Origin: Streptococcus sp.
GTDB taxonomy: Bacteria; Bacillota; Bacilli; Lactobacillales; Streptococcaceae
Direction: 5' to 3'
Assembly (NCBI GenBank): GCA_003521145.1
Contig: DOTL01000073.1
Location: 1-10,830 of the forward strand
Length of the DNA: 10,830 bases
The notes under the pieces were generated by a model. It was not told where the DNA came from, did no database searches, and worked only from the letters and a program-made list of their open reading frames with translations. The translations under genes and the position numbers were made by a program. Positions 1 to 6,975 of the stretch are shown piece by piece. Numbering within the stretch: position 1 is the first letter of the stretch; each line of letters starts with the position of its first letter.

Positions 1-89
1 CTTACTTTCGAGGTAAGCAAACGACAACTTATGGGGTATGAATTACTAAAATAGCTCACAAAATCGCTTTGTTATCACTCTAATAAAAC

Positions 90-371
90 CTATGAAAAAG
101 GTCTAGGTATTTTTTCAAAAAACACTATATATGACGTTCTACCTCGGTAATCCTCTTCTCCAAAGGGGCGGGCATGGTAACCACAGAAATGAAAAAGTTT
201 AAATAAGATGACATTTCCCATCCTATAAAATATCACAACCAAAAGTATGACAGCAATAACTTTTGGAGTATTCACCTCTTGCCCGACCTGACCAACACCA
301 AATAAATGCTCTAACCATACAAATGTCACATAAGACAAGACTATCAAACATATCTTCAAAAAGATAAACAA
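90..371 (-). CDS. Small membrane protein of unknown function
   Basis: I do not recognise the family. The 93 residues begin with a hydrophobic segment (about residues 2-20), have a second at about 36-55, and end in a polar, aromatic tail containing GYHARPFGEEDYRGR. It is the last gene of the cppA operon, on the same strand as the serine hydrolase. The start is uncertain. The given start is TTG without a clear Shine-Dalgarno. The frame stays open upstream to a stop at 462-464, and an AGAGGAG sequence inside the end of the hydrolase gene lies about 10 nt before an in-frame CTG at 441-443. Starting there would give 117 residues beginning (M)TNKNRRGASFNPLEG and would overlap the hydrolase gene by 11 nt. 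Length and context suggest a real but poorly characterised membrane protein. Confidence 0.6.
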   Translation of the reverse strand: MFIFLKICLIVLSYVTFVWLEHLFGVGQVGQEVNTPKVIAVILLVVIFYRMGNVILFKLFHFCGYHARPFGEEDYRGRTSYIVFFEKIPRPFS

Positions 372-432
372 TTGTGTCGCCCCGACACCAATCTCACCTT
401 CTAGAGGATTAAAAGATGCCCCTCTTCTATTT

Positions 433-1377
433 TTATTTGTCAGAATGTACCAACTCCTCTTTCATTATCTCAATCAAAACATCTCTATCCTTAATCCATT
501 GAGCTCTCTCATCCTTGTAATAGGTACGATTACTTAGGAAAATCGCCGCACGTTGAGCTGGCATGTTAATCAGAACAAAGGTCCCTGTATAACCAGTATG
601 AAGAATCCAATCGCCTTGGAGGTCCCATGCGACACTACGTTCCTTATTGGATTGACTGATATTCTGCGTCATATTTTTAGCAAAATCATCCGTCAAATAA
701 TGGTTAACAAAAATCTCCAAGTCTTTTAAGGTTGAAAAGAGACCTGCCGAACCCGTATGTTCTTTGAGAACTCGAGCCTTGGGATCATGAACAGTCCCAC
801 CCGGAACCCCCTCAACAGTTGGAACAGCAAGGTCAACTGGCCCAAACCGTGTTTCAGACATACCAAACGGTTGAAAAATATCGGAGTCAAAAAGCTTATC
901 CAGTGTTTGTCCAGAGACTTTCTCAAGCATGCAGCCTAGAAGAATAAAATTAATATCTGTATACAAGAAAGGTTTGTCAGTTTTGACTTTGATGGTATTA
1001 ATAGCAGCAATCAAGCCAGCTTGATCTAAGTCATCACGGTTCGGAATAAAAGGATCAATACCGCTACTGTGAGAAAGAAGCTGACGAAGGGTTAACGTCT
1101 TATCCACTACTGCAGGATAATAGGTCGATAGTTTCTCGTCCAAGTCCAATTTTCCCGCCTGCAAGTAGAAAAGACAGAGTGTCCCGACTCCTACTACCTT
1201 GGAAACACTAGCTAAATCATAGGTCAGTCCTGGAACTACCGGAATATTTCCATCCTGAGTTCCTAGATAATGCTCCTGCCAATCTTGTCCATCATAAAGT
1301 GCAAGGCTGGCACCCGGAAAGATGTCAGCCTTGATGTAGTCTGTAATTGTTGACAATGTTTGTTGAAAATTAGTCAT
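433..1377 (-). CDS. Beta-lactamase-fold serine hydrolase (class C / DD-peptidase-like family)
   Basis: This is a 314-residue protein of the beta-lactamase/transpeptidase-like family (PF00144), probably a cytoplasmic esterase or peptidase rather than a resistance enzyme. The family's three motifs are visible: SVSK (SxxK, about residues 57-60, nucleophile Ser57 and Lys60), YTD in the YxN position (about 139-141), and HTG in the KTG position (about 260-262). No signal peptide or membrane segment is seen, so it is unlikely to act on cell-wall peptidoglycan from outside. I chose the ATG at 1377 because it overlaps the cppA stop codon as TAATG, typical of translational coupling. An upstream in-frame TTG at 1392 has no usable ribosome site. 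The substrate cannot be told from the sequence. Confidence 0.85.
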   Translation of the reverse strand: MTNFQQTLSTITDYIKADIFPGASLALYDGQDWQEHYLGTQDGNIPVVPGLTYDLASVSKVVGVGTLCLFYLQAGKLDLDEKLSTYYPAVVDKTLTLRQLLSHSSGIDPFIPNRDDLDQAGLIAAINTIKVKTDKPFLYTDINFILLGCMLEKVSGQTLDKLFDSDIFQPFGMSETRFGPVDLAVPTVEGVPGGTVHDPKARVLKEHTGSAGLFSTLKDLEIFVNHYLTDDFAKNMTQNISQSNKERSVAWDLQGDWILHTGYTGTFVLINMPAQRAAIFLSNRTYYKDERAQWIKDRDVLIEIMKEELVHSDK

Positions 1378-2132
1378 TATTTTGTAAGCCAAACCTCAAT
1401 ATTGCTCATGTCAGTAAGTGCAAGCAAGTTCCCTTTACTGTCTAGGTAACTAGAGAACTGTTCTTTTTCAAGTTTATCATGCAAGGCAACCAAGTCATAG
1501 TCTTTTGATACCTTGAACTCTAGAATTTCCAAATCCCAAGTCTGGTCTGGACTCACTTGGAGATCAGGACCCTCTGCTTTTTCAAAGTGGATAGACAAAG
1601 GCAATTCTTCGCCAAAAAGATTATCGTAGAAGAATGATGCTTGGGCTGTATCAACAACGTTCAAGGTCAAAGACTCAACTGTAAAGTCTGACACTCCTTT
1701 GAAATCTTCTTTTTCTTCAACATCTGCGTATTCAACTGTCTTGAGAGTAAACAAGTCATCTTCGGCATGCATCAAAATAAGATCATTCTCAGGTGAGATT
1801 GTTTCAAAGGCATAGCCCTTTTCCCCTTGGAAAATAGCCTTGGCTTTATGATCATCACGCGCCAAAAGGTATTCAATCTCAAGTGGATTTGAAACTTTAA
1901 TGACCACTTTATTAATTTTCTTAGGACCTTCAACAGCGCGACAAGGATAAGCTGGTGACTCCTCAATCACAAAAAGTGAGTTACGGTCTGTCCAATCTGT
2001 GAAGAAAGCAAGGGCATTTTCCTCAGTCAAAAGCTTAAATCCTAATGTATTTTGGTAAAAATCAATATTTTCTTGTCTATTATTCACACGAAAGATTGGT
2101 GTGTGAAACTTAAAATTCCCTGATTGCGTCAT
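1377..2132 (-). CDS. cppA: CppA family protein (two-domain glyoxalase-fold, 'C3-degrading proteinase' family)
   Basis: The 251 residues match my knowledge of streptococcal CppA. The N-terminal domain has the vicinal-oxygen-chelate/glyoxalase-like start TPIFRVNNRQENIDFYQNTL followed by GFKLLTEENALAFF. The second domain (about residue 145 on) repeats the fold with SLTLNVVDTAQASFFYDNLF. The family was named for a pneumococcal activity that degrades complement C3; its real cellular role is unsettled, and no protease motif is obvious here. There is no signal peptide. The start is the ATG at 2132, preceded by GGAGG at 2138-2142; an in-frame ATG at 2144 has no ribosome site. It is the first gene of an operon with the serine hydrolase, which it overlaps by one base. 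Confidence 0.88.
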   Translation of the reverse strand: MTQSGNFKFHTPIFRVNNRQENIDFYQNTLGFKLLTEENALAFFTDWTDRNSLFVIEESPAYPCRAVEGPKKINKVVIKVSNPLEIEYLLARDDHKAKAIFQGEKGYAFETISPENDLILMHAEDDLFTLKTVEYADVEEKEDFKGVSDFTVESLTLNVVDTAQASFFYDNLFGEELPLSIHFEKAEGPDLQVSPDQTWDLEILEFKVSKDYDLVALHDKLEKEQFSSYLDSKGNLLALTDMSNIEVWLTK

Positions 2133-2152
2133 GACAACCTCCATTCTTTTCT

Positions 2153-2181
2153 ATTTTATCCGAAAAGAGCCTGTGTGACAA
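2153..2181 (-). promoter_or_regulatory. Sigma-A promoter of the cppA operon
   Basis: On the minus strand there is TTGTCA (2176-2181), a 17-nt spacer and TAAAAT (2153-2158), close to the sigma-A consensus. Transcription would start near 2146, about 14 nt before the cppA ATG, with the GGAGG ribosome site in between. Confidence 0.7.
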
Positions 2182-2291
2182 GGATTTTCCTAAGAAAAAA
2201 CAGGATTGTAATTTTTCACTTTTTTTCACACAAATTATGAAAATCATTACATTATCTTCACTTTTGGGCTAGCAATTTCCTCATTTTAGAG

Positions 2292-2297
2292 TATAAT
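2292..2297 (+). promoter_or_regulatory. -10 box giving an apparently leaderless transcript
   Basis: A consensus TATAAT ends 7 nt before the ATG at 2305, so the predicted transcription start falls on or next to the start codon. No Shine-Dalgarno precedes that ATG. No clear -35 box is seen at 17-nt spacing (CTAGCA at 2269-2274); TTGGGC at 2264-2269 would be 22 nt away. Confidence 0.45.
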
Positions 2298-2304
2298 AGA
2301 GTCT

Positions 2305-2974
2305 ATGAAAACTCTTGTCAATAATCTGGCATTTAGACATGCCTATCAGGGATTTTTTTACTGCTGATGATAGCTATCCCAAATATCACCTTAGGTATGA
2401 CAACCCTATATAACAATCAAACTGGGTTGCCCTTCACTAGCCTTGAAAGCTGGGGGATTATCGCTGTCAACCTCATTATTTTTTATATTACCTATCTTTG
2501 GGCTAAAAGCGAAGGATTGATTCACAGCTTTAGCTTAAATCGAAAGGACATCAAAGCTATTATCTGGGGCTTTGTCATTATCTTCTTGATGGGACTTATC
2601 GGAAGTAACCTCATGTTACTGACCCACACCAGTTACCATGCAGAACTTCAAAAGACCCTCACAACTATTCCTATCCTACCTGTAGCGGTTGGTATGATGA
2701 CTACCACCTTCCTACAAGAACTGCTCTTTCGTATGTGGATTTTCACTTGGTTGTCGCCTTATTCGACAGTAGCTGTTTTAGTGAGTTCTGGTCTCTTTTG
2801 TCTCTTCCACATGCCTACCAATCTTGCTCATCTCCTCCTTTATGTCGGAATGGGTCTAGCCCTCTCTATGGTCTACAAAAAAGAGAGAACTTATCTACAA
2901 GTATCACATTTCATGTTTTGTGGAACCTTTACACCTTAGGTGCTACAATTCTGGTTATGACTACTCCTATGTAA
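2305..2974 (+). pseudogene. CPBP (CAAX/Abi) intramembrane protease gene, broken by two single-base deletions in homopolymers
   Basis: Three overlapping frames together encode one CPBP-family membrane protease. ATG at 2305 starts MKTLVNNLAFRHAYQGFF and stops at 2365 after a T7 run (2353-2359). One extra T joins it to the main frame, LLLMIAIPNITLGMTT and onward. The main frame carries motif 1 as QELLFR (codons from 2715) and motif 2 as CLFHMP, then runs off into a stop at 2939. One extra A in the A6 run (2877-2882) instead continues as KKRENLSTSITFHVLWNLYT, which supplies the family's motif 3 HxxxN (HVLWN), and ends at 2972-2974. With both bases restored the span is 672 nt, or 223 residues with several membrane helices, normal for the family. 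The first glutamate of the usual EExxxR motif is Gln here. It could be a true pseudogene, a phase-variable gene, or a sequencing artefact. As read, the longest intact piece is 2367-2939. Confidence 0.8.
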
Positions 2975-2997
2975 CTGAGAATGCTTTCTCAGTTTTG
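2975..2997 (+). terminator. Terminator of the CPBP protease gene
   Basis: CTGAGAA (2975-2981), loop TGCT, TTCTCAG (2986-2992), then TTTTG. The hairpin begins directly after the TAA stop. Confidence 0.75.
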
Positions 2998-3021
2998 TTG
3001 TTACTCTCAAAATTTTAAGCA

Positions 3022-3057
3022 TAAAAAAATCTGAAGCTTGAACTTCAGATTTTTTTG
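3022..3057 (-). terminator. Terminator of the aquaglyceroporin gene (bidirectional)
   Basis: An A7 run leads into ATCTGAAG, a CTTGAA loop and CTTCAGAT followed by a T7 run. The hairpin lies just past the gla stop at 3064-3066 and has a U-tract on either strand, so it can also back up the terminator at 2975-2997 for plus-strand transcription. Confidence 0.85.
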
Positions 3058-3063
3058 TATTGA

Positions 3064-3927
3064 TTAAAGGTAGATGGCTTTGAACAAGTATACAGCCAAA
3101 ATTCCTGCAAGGATTGGAGCTACAACTGGAACCCATGCATACCACCATTTAGAATCACCTTTGTGCTCACCAAGAACTGATGTTGGCAAGATGTGGTGAA
3201 GGAGACGTGGCATCAAGTCACGGGCTGGGTTAAGGGCTGGTCCAGTAGGTCCACCGAATGAAAGAACCAAAGCGGCAACCAAGAAACCAACACCGATGTG
3301 AGCTGTTTCAAGAGATCCGTGGAACTGTCCGTCAACCATTTCTTTAGTGTAACCAGCAGCAAGAGCTTGTTGGGCAAACTTGTGACCAAAGTAGTTATTA
3401 GTCAAGGCAAGAGCACCAAAGAAGAGGAGGAATGAACCCGCAAACTCGTTAACGAAACCGTTAGCCCTTGCACGATTACGATTTTCTGGAGTATCATCAT
3501 GATCGTCAACTGCTGAAAACGTTGAGAAGGTACCAAGAATATTGTTTGGATTCTCAGTTTGTACATAGTAAGGTTGGTGAACCCAAACCACGATAGCTTG
3601 ACCTACAAAGGCACCAAGAAGTTGGGCAATAAGGTATCCAGGAACACCTACCCATGAGAACAAGCCAAATGCAGCAAGTCCAAGTGTGAAGGCAGGGTTG
3701 ATGTGGTTACCAGAAACATCACCAAACATAAGGGCTGGCATCATAACACCAAAACCATAACCAAAGGCGATTACAATCCAACCAGATTTGTTACCTTTTG
3801 TTCCCTTAAGCTCAACGTTGGCAACGGCACCATTACCAAGGGCTACAAGAAAAGCAGTCGCGATAAACTCAGTGAGGTATTTCAAGACCCATTCACTGCT
3901 GAGCGCTTCTTTTAGAAAATCATTCAT
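3064..3927 (-). CDS. gla: Aquaglyceroporin (glycerol facilitator / aquaporin, Gla/GlpF type)
   Basis: A 287-residue channel of the MIP family, expected in the plasma membrane as a tetramer passing glycerol and water. Both half-helix signatures are intact: GNHINPAF with NPA at residues 77-79, and GPALNPARD with NPA at 233-235 followed by Arg236 and Asp237. The Asp after NPAR is characteristic of glycerol-conducting members. Six membrane segments plus the two NPA loops are visible. A hydrophilic insertion at about 125-155 (rich in N, D and E) resembles the Lactococcus lactis Gla subgroup, which is also linked to pepX. The start ATG at 3927 follows AAAGGAAATAAAGAGA. It is divergent from pepX, with about 120 bp between the two starts. 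Confidence 0.92.
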   Translation of the reverse strand: MNDFLKEALSSEWVLKYLTEFIATAFLVALGNGAVANVELKGTKGNKSGWIVIAFGYGFGVMMPALMFGDVSGNHINPAFTLGLAAFGLFSWVGVPGYLIAQLLGAFVGQAIVVWVHQPYYVQTENPNNILGTFSTFSAVDDHDDTPENRNRARANGFVNEFAGSFLLFFGALALTNNYFGHKFAQQALAAGYTKEMVDGQFHGSLETAHIGVGFLVAALVLSFGGPTGPALNPARDLMPRLLHHILPTSVLGEHKGDSKWWYAWVPVVAPILAGILAVYLFKAIYL

Positions 3928-3962
3928 TTGTCTCTTTATTTCCTTTCGATTTTACAATAATT

Positions 3963-3998
3963 TAGACATCTATCATTTTATCAGGTATAATATCTGAT
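3963..3998 (+). promoter_or_regulatory. pepX promoter with an inverted repeat across the -10 box
   Basis: TAGACA (3963-3968), a 17-nt spacer and a perfect TATAAT (3986-3991). Transcription would start near 3998 with a leader of about 50 nt. ATCAG (3980-3984) and CTGAT (3994-3998) form an inverted repeat around the -10 box, which might be an operator half-site pair. No known regulator motif is recognised. Confidence 0.6.
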
Positions 3999-4047
3999 GT
4001 AAAGATATTTCTGAAATGTTTACGCATTCTTTTTGAGGTTTTTGAAT

Positions 4048-6315
4048 ATGAAATTTAACCAGTTTAGTTACATCCCTGTTAGTCCTGAAATTGCTTGTCA
4101 GGAACTCCGTTCTTTAGGCTTTGAAGTCTCTCTAGATGCCAGTGCTAAAGCCAATTTTGAAGCTTTTGTTCGCAAGTACTTCCTTTTCTTTGAAGATACT
4201 GATTTAGCTTTGAAAAATTGGATTGCTGATACAGAGACTGATCTCCTAACCTTCTTCCAATCAGACCGTCCTTTGACTGCTGAAGTCTTTGGTTTGGTAG
4301 CTCTTCAAATGCTAGGATTTGTCCCTAATGTGGACTTTACAGACAGTGCTGCTTTCCTAGAGAAAATGGCTTTTCCAATTACTTTTGATGGTAGCCTTAA
4401 TAACCTACATCAATTGCTAGCAACACGCACACAGTCTGGCAATACCTTAATTGATCAGTTAGTAGCTCAGGATTTGATCCCTGTAAGTAATAACTACGTC
4501 TTCTTTAATGGTAAGAGCTTGGCAACATTTGACACTAATCAGCTTCACCGTGAGGTGGTTTATGTCGAAACACCTGTAGATACCGATAAAGATGGGCAGT
4601 TAGACTTGGTCAAGGTGACTATCTTACGTCCTAATGTGGACTTTACAGTTCCAGCCATGATGACAGCAAGCCCTTATCAACAAGGGACTAACGAGCCTGC
4701 TTCAGACAAGCTTACCCACAAGATGGAAGGTGATTTGCTCGTCAAACAAGCAGGTGAAATCTTCCTTAGCCAACCAGAAATCAAGACACCAGAGGCAGAC
4801 CTTACTCCCATCAATCCTGTCACAAAGGCTCAGGAGCGATTTGCTCACACAGATACCTATACGCTTAACGATTACATGTTGGCTCGTGGTGTGGCTTCTA
4901 TCTATGTATCGGGTGTCGGCACCTTCAATTCTGAAGGATTTATGACCTCTGGAGACTATCAGCAAGTTCTGGCCTATAAAGCTGTCATAGACTGGCTCAA
5001 TGGTCGTGCACGCGCCTTTACTAGCCGTAGCAGACAGCATACCATCACTGCTGATTGGGCTTCTGGTAAAGTGACTACTACTGGACTATCATACTTGGGC
5101 ACCATGTCCAACGCCCTTGCTACAACTGGCGTTGACGGTTTGGAAATGGTTATTGCTGAAGCCGGTATTTCTTCTTGGTACGACTACTATCGTGAAAATG
5201 GCCTTCTCGTCAGTCCTGGAGGCTACCCTGGTGAAGATCTCGATACCTTGACTGAATTTACCTATTCTCGTGCCCTATTAGCTGGAGAATACCTCCGCCA
5301 CCAAAAAGACTATGAGAACTACCTCAAAGAGCTAAGCACTGCCATTGATCGTACGTACGGAGACTATAACCAGTTCTGGCATGACCGTAACTATGTGCAG
5401 TTCGCAGACCGTGTCAAAGCCACTGTTGTCTTTACACATGGTAGCCAAGACTGGAATGTCAAACCGATTAACGTCTATCAAATGTTCAATGCTCTTCCAG
5501 ACTCTCTTGAAAAACACCTCTTCTTCCACAATGGTGCCCACGTTTACATGAATGCCTGGCAGTCTATTGACTTCCGAGAAAGCATGAACGCCTTGATTTG
5601 TCAGAAACTCCTTGGTTTGGAGAATGGCTACACACTACCTACTGTTATCTGGCAAAATAACCAGTCTGAACAGAGCTGGGAAGTTCTCGATAACTTTGGA
5701 TACGACAATGGTAAAAACTTTCATCTTGGTGAGGCTGAAGCTAGCATCTCTAACCATTATGAAGAGGAAACCTTCACTAAATACAGTAAAGCATACCAAA
5801 GCTTCAAAGATGACCTTTTTGCAGACAAAGCCAATGCCATCACCCTGGACTTTGAACTGGACCAAGACGTACAAATCAACGGTCGTGTCCACCTAGAGCT
5901 CAAGGTTAAGTCTAACACAAACCGTGGTCTCATTTCGGCCCAAGTTCTAGAAATGGGTGACAAGAAGTATCTCACACCTATTCCCGCATTCAAACGCATG
6001 AATTTAGATAACGGCCGTCTCTTCAAGGAAGAAGCCTTATTTGAATTGCCATTCAAGCAGGCAAAATATCGTGTCATTACCAAAGGACACCTTAACCTGC
6101 AAAATCGCAAGAACCTCCTTAGCATTGAGAATGTCACTCCAAATGAATGGATGACTATTGGTTTGGATTTGCAACCAACCATCTACAAACTCAACAAGGG
6201 CGACAACCTCCGACTCGTTCTCTATACCACAGACTTTGAGCACACTATTCGTGATAATAGCAACTATGAATTGACTGTGGACCTAAGCCAAAGTCAGATG
6301 ACATTGCCTTATTAG
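4048..6315 (+). CDS. pepX: Xaa-Pro dipeptidyl-peptidase PepX
   Basis: PepX (family S15) removes N-terminal X-Pro dipeptides from peptides in the cytoplasm, completing casein-type proline-rich peptide breakdown. The 755 residues match the usual length of streptococcal PepX. The N-terminal helical domain (starting MKFNQFSYIPVSPEIA) is followed by the alpha/beta hydrolase core and a C-terminal beta domain. The catalytic triad falls at Ser348 in GLSYLG, Asp468 in HGSQDW and His498 in NGAHVYM, exactly the numbering known for the lactococcal enzyme. The start is the ATG at 4048, with GAGG at 4035-4038 9 nt upstream; a TTG at 4033 is in frame but overlaps that ribosome site. No signal peptide. A terminator follows directly. 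Confidence 0.97.
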   Translation: MKFNQFSYIPVSPEIACQELRSLGFEVSLDASAKANFEAFVRKYFLFFEDTDLALKNWIADTETDLLTFFQSDRPLTAEVFGLVALQMLGFVPNVDFTDSAAFLEKMAFPITFDGSLNNLHQLLATRTQSGNTLIDQLVAQDLIPVSNNYVFFNGKSLATFDTNQLHREVVYVETPVDTDKDGQLDLVKVTILRPNVDFTVPAMMTASPYQQGTNEPASDKLTHKMEGDLLVKQAGEIFLSQPEIKTPEADLTPINPVTKAQERFAHTDTYTLNDYMLARGVASIYVSGVGTFNSEGFMTSGDYQQVLAYKAVIDWLNGRARAFTSRSRQHTITADWASGKVTTTGLSYLGTMSNALATTGVDGLEMVIAEAGISSWYDYYRENGLLVSPGGYPGEDLDTLTEFTYSRALLAGEYLRHQKDYENYLKELSTAIDRTYGDYNQFWHDRNYVQFADRVKATVVFTHGSQDWNVKPINVYQMFNALPDSLEKHLFFHNGAHVYMNAWQSIDFRESMNALICQKLLGLENGYTLPTVIWQNNQSEQSWEVLDNFGYDNGKNFHLGEAEASISNHYEEETFTKYSKAYQSFKDDLFADKANAITLDFELDQDVQINGRVHLELKVKSNTNRGLISAQVLEMGDKKYLTPIPAFKRMNLDNGRLFKEEALFELPFKQAKYRVITKGHLNLQNRKNLLSIENVTPNEWMTIGLDLQPTIYKLNKGDNLRLVLYTTDFEHTIRDNSNYELTVDLSQSQMTLPY

Positions 6316-6325
6316 TATTTATCGC

Positions 6326-6366
6326 AAAAAATCCCATAGGATGAGAACTCCCATGGGATTTTTTTA
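6326..6366 (+). terminator. pepX terminator, probably bidirectional
   Basis: AAAAAATCCCAT (6326-6337) pairs with ATGGGATTTTTT (6353-6364), with a partly paired loop between and T-runs usable on both strands. It lies between the converging pepX gene and the minus-strand bacteriocin island. Confidence 0.85.
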
Positions 6367-6419
6367 TTGTGTGAAAATAAACAAGATTTGATCTTCAATT
6401 TTTACGATTCATTTTGATG

Positions 6420-6524
6420 TTATTTAAACAAATGATGTAGCCAAGACAGTGGAACAACACAAATGCTCAATGGACAACTCAACCTTAAAACCAAGAAATC
6501 CTCCCTAATGACATCAATAGCCAT
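6420..6524 (-). CDS. Possible 34-residue peptide overlapping the immunity gene
   Basis: An ATG at 6524, inside the last codons of the immunity gene, opens a 34-codon frame starting MAIDVIREDFLVLRLSCPLS and ending in a hydrophobic, Cys/Pro-containing tail (SICVVPLSWLHHLFK). It overlaps the upstream gene by 11 nt. An alternative start is the in-frame TTG at 6494, preceded by GGGAGGA at 6499-6505; that would give 24 residues. The strong ribosome-like site downstream of an immunity gene is the main support. I do not recognise the peptide, and a chance ORF is quite possible. Confidence 0.3.
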   Translation of the reverse strand: MAIDVIREDFLVLRLSCPLSICVVPLSWLHHLFK

Positions 6525-6810
6525 AACGAATCGCTAGCAATTTTCGCAACTCTGCCATTCGCTCCTCGATAAAGGGAGACAAGGTTAGCTGGTCTTTTCT
6601 GACCACTTTGGATATTTCCAGTGACATCCTGCTTAAGATAAAGGGAGTGGCTGAACGAGAGTCTTCAAGTTCCTTTCGGTAGGAGTGTAGGGCCTGCTTC
6701 AAATCAGCATAATCTGGCTTATCTCCAATAGTTTCAATTACTTCATCGATGATAGCTACTGCTTGTTCTCGTCTCTCTTTGCCTCCTGCAAACCATTTAA
6801 GTCCTGTCAT
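6514..6810 (-). CDS. Class II bacteriocin immunity protein, enterocin A immunity type
   Basis: The 98-residue soluble, helical, charged protein (MTGLKWFAGGKERREQAVAI at the N-terminus, then helices with HSYRKELEDSRSATPFILSR) resembles the EntA-immunity family (PF08951). These are four-helix-bundle proteins that protect producers from pediocin-like class II bacteriocins, acting at the inner membrane face. No membrane segment or signal is present. I chose the ATG at 6810 because AAGGAG lies 9 nt before it; an in-frame ATG at 6852 falls at the predicted transcription start and has no ribosome site. It has its own Blp-type promoter but no bacteriocin gene beside it, so it may protect against peptides made by other strains or by the operons to the right. 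Confidence 0.8.
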   Translation of the reverse strand: MTGLKWFAGGKERREQAVAIIDEVIETIGDKPDYADLKQALHSYRKELEDSRSATPFILSRMSLEISKVVRKDQLTLSPFIEERMAELRKLLAIRYGY

Positions 6811-6858
6811 TATGAAAATCTCCTTATTTCTTTCAACTAATTTCTCAATCACATCTTA

Positions 6859-6924
6859 AGTATAGCACCCCGATAGTCATATAAAAGCCAGCGTCACAAA
6901 AAGTGGCTATACGTCCTGAATGGT
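6859..6924 (-). promoter_or_regulatory. Blp-type promoter of the immunity gene (direct-repeat box plus -10)
   Basis: On the minus strand the half-sites ACCATTCAGGACG and ACTTTTTGTGACG start 20 nt apart (box 6892-6924), as expected for two LytTR response-regulator monomers of the BlpR/ComE type. TATACT (6859-6864), within TGCTATACT, begins after exactly 27 nt. No -35 consensus is present, consistent with activator dependence. The sequence after the -10 (AAGATGTGATTGAGA) is shared with the two bacteriocin promoters. Confidence 0.75.
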
Positions 6925-6941
6925 CATTCATATACAAAATG

Positions 6942-6969
6942 AAAAAAAATTGAGGGAGATACTCAATCT
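6942..6969 (-). terminator. Terminator after the CYYC thioredoxin-like gene
   Basis: On the minus strand ATTGAG, a 7-nt loop and CTCAAT are followed by T8 (complement of A8 at 6942-6949). It lies just after the stop of the 6976-7905 gene and before the next Blp box. Confidence 0.75.
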
Positions 6970-6975
6970 TTTAAC

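Noticed and set aside
1..41. Plus-strand open stretches at the left edge (e.g. YFRGKQTTTYGV then stop) that could be the tail of a gene.
   Set aside because: Too short to judge, two frames are open, and no terminator follows.
757..939. 60-codon plus-strand frame opposite the serine hydrolase gene.
   Set aside because: Antisense to a gene with all three family motifs; no ribosome site.
4702..5040. Long antisense frame inside pepX; similar ones at 5635-5892 and 5757-6182.
   Set aside because: pepX is clearly coding with an intact triad; the antisense frames lack ribosome sites and any recognisable protein pattern.
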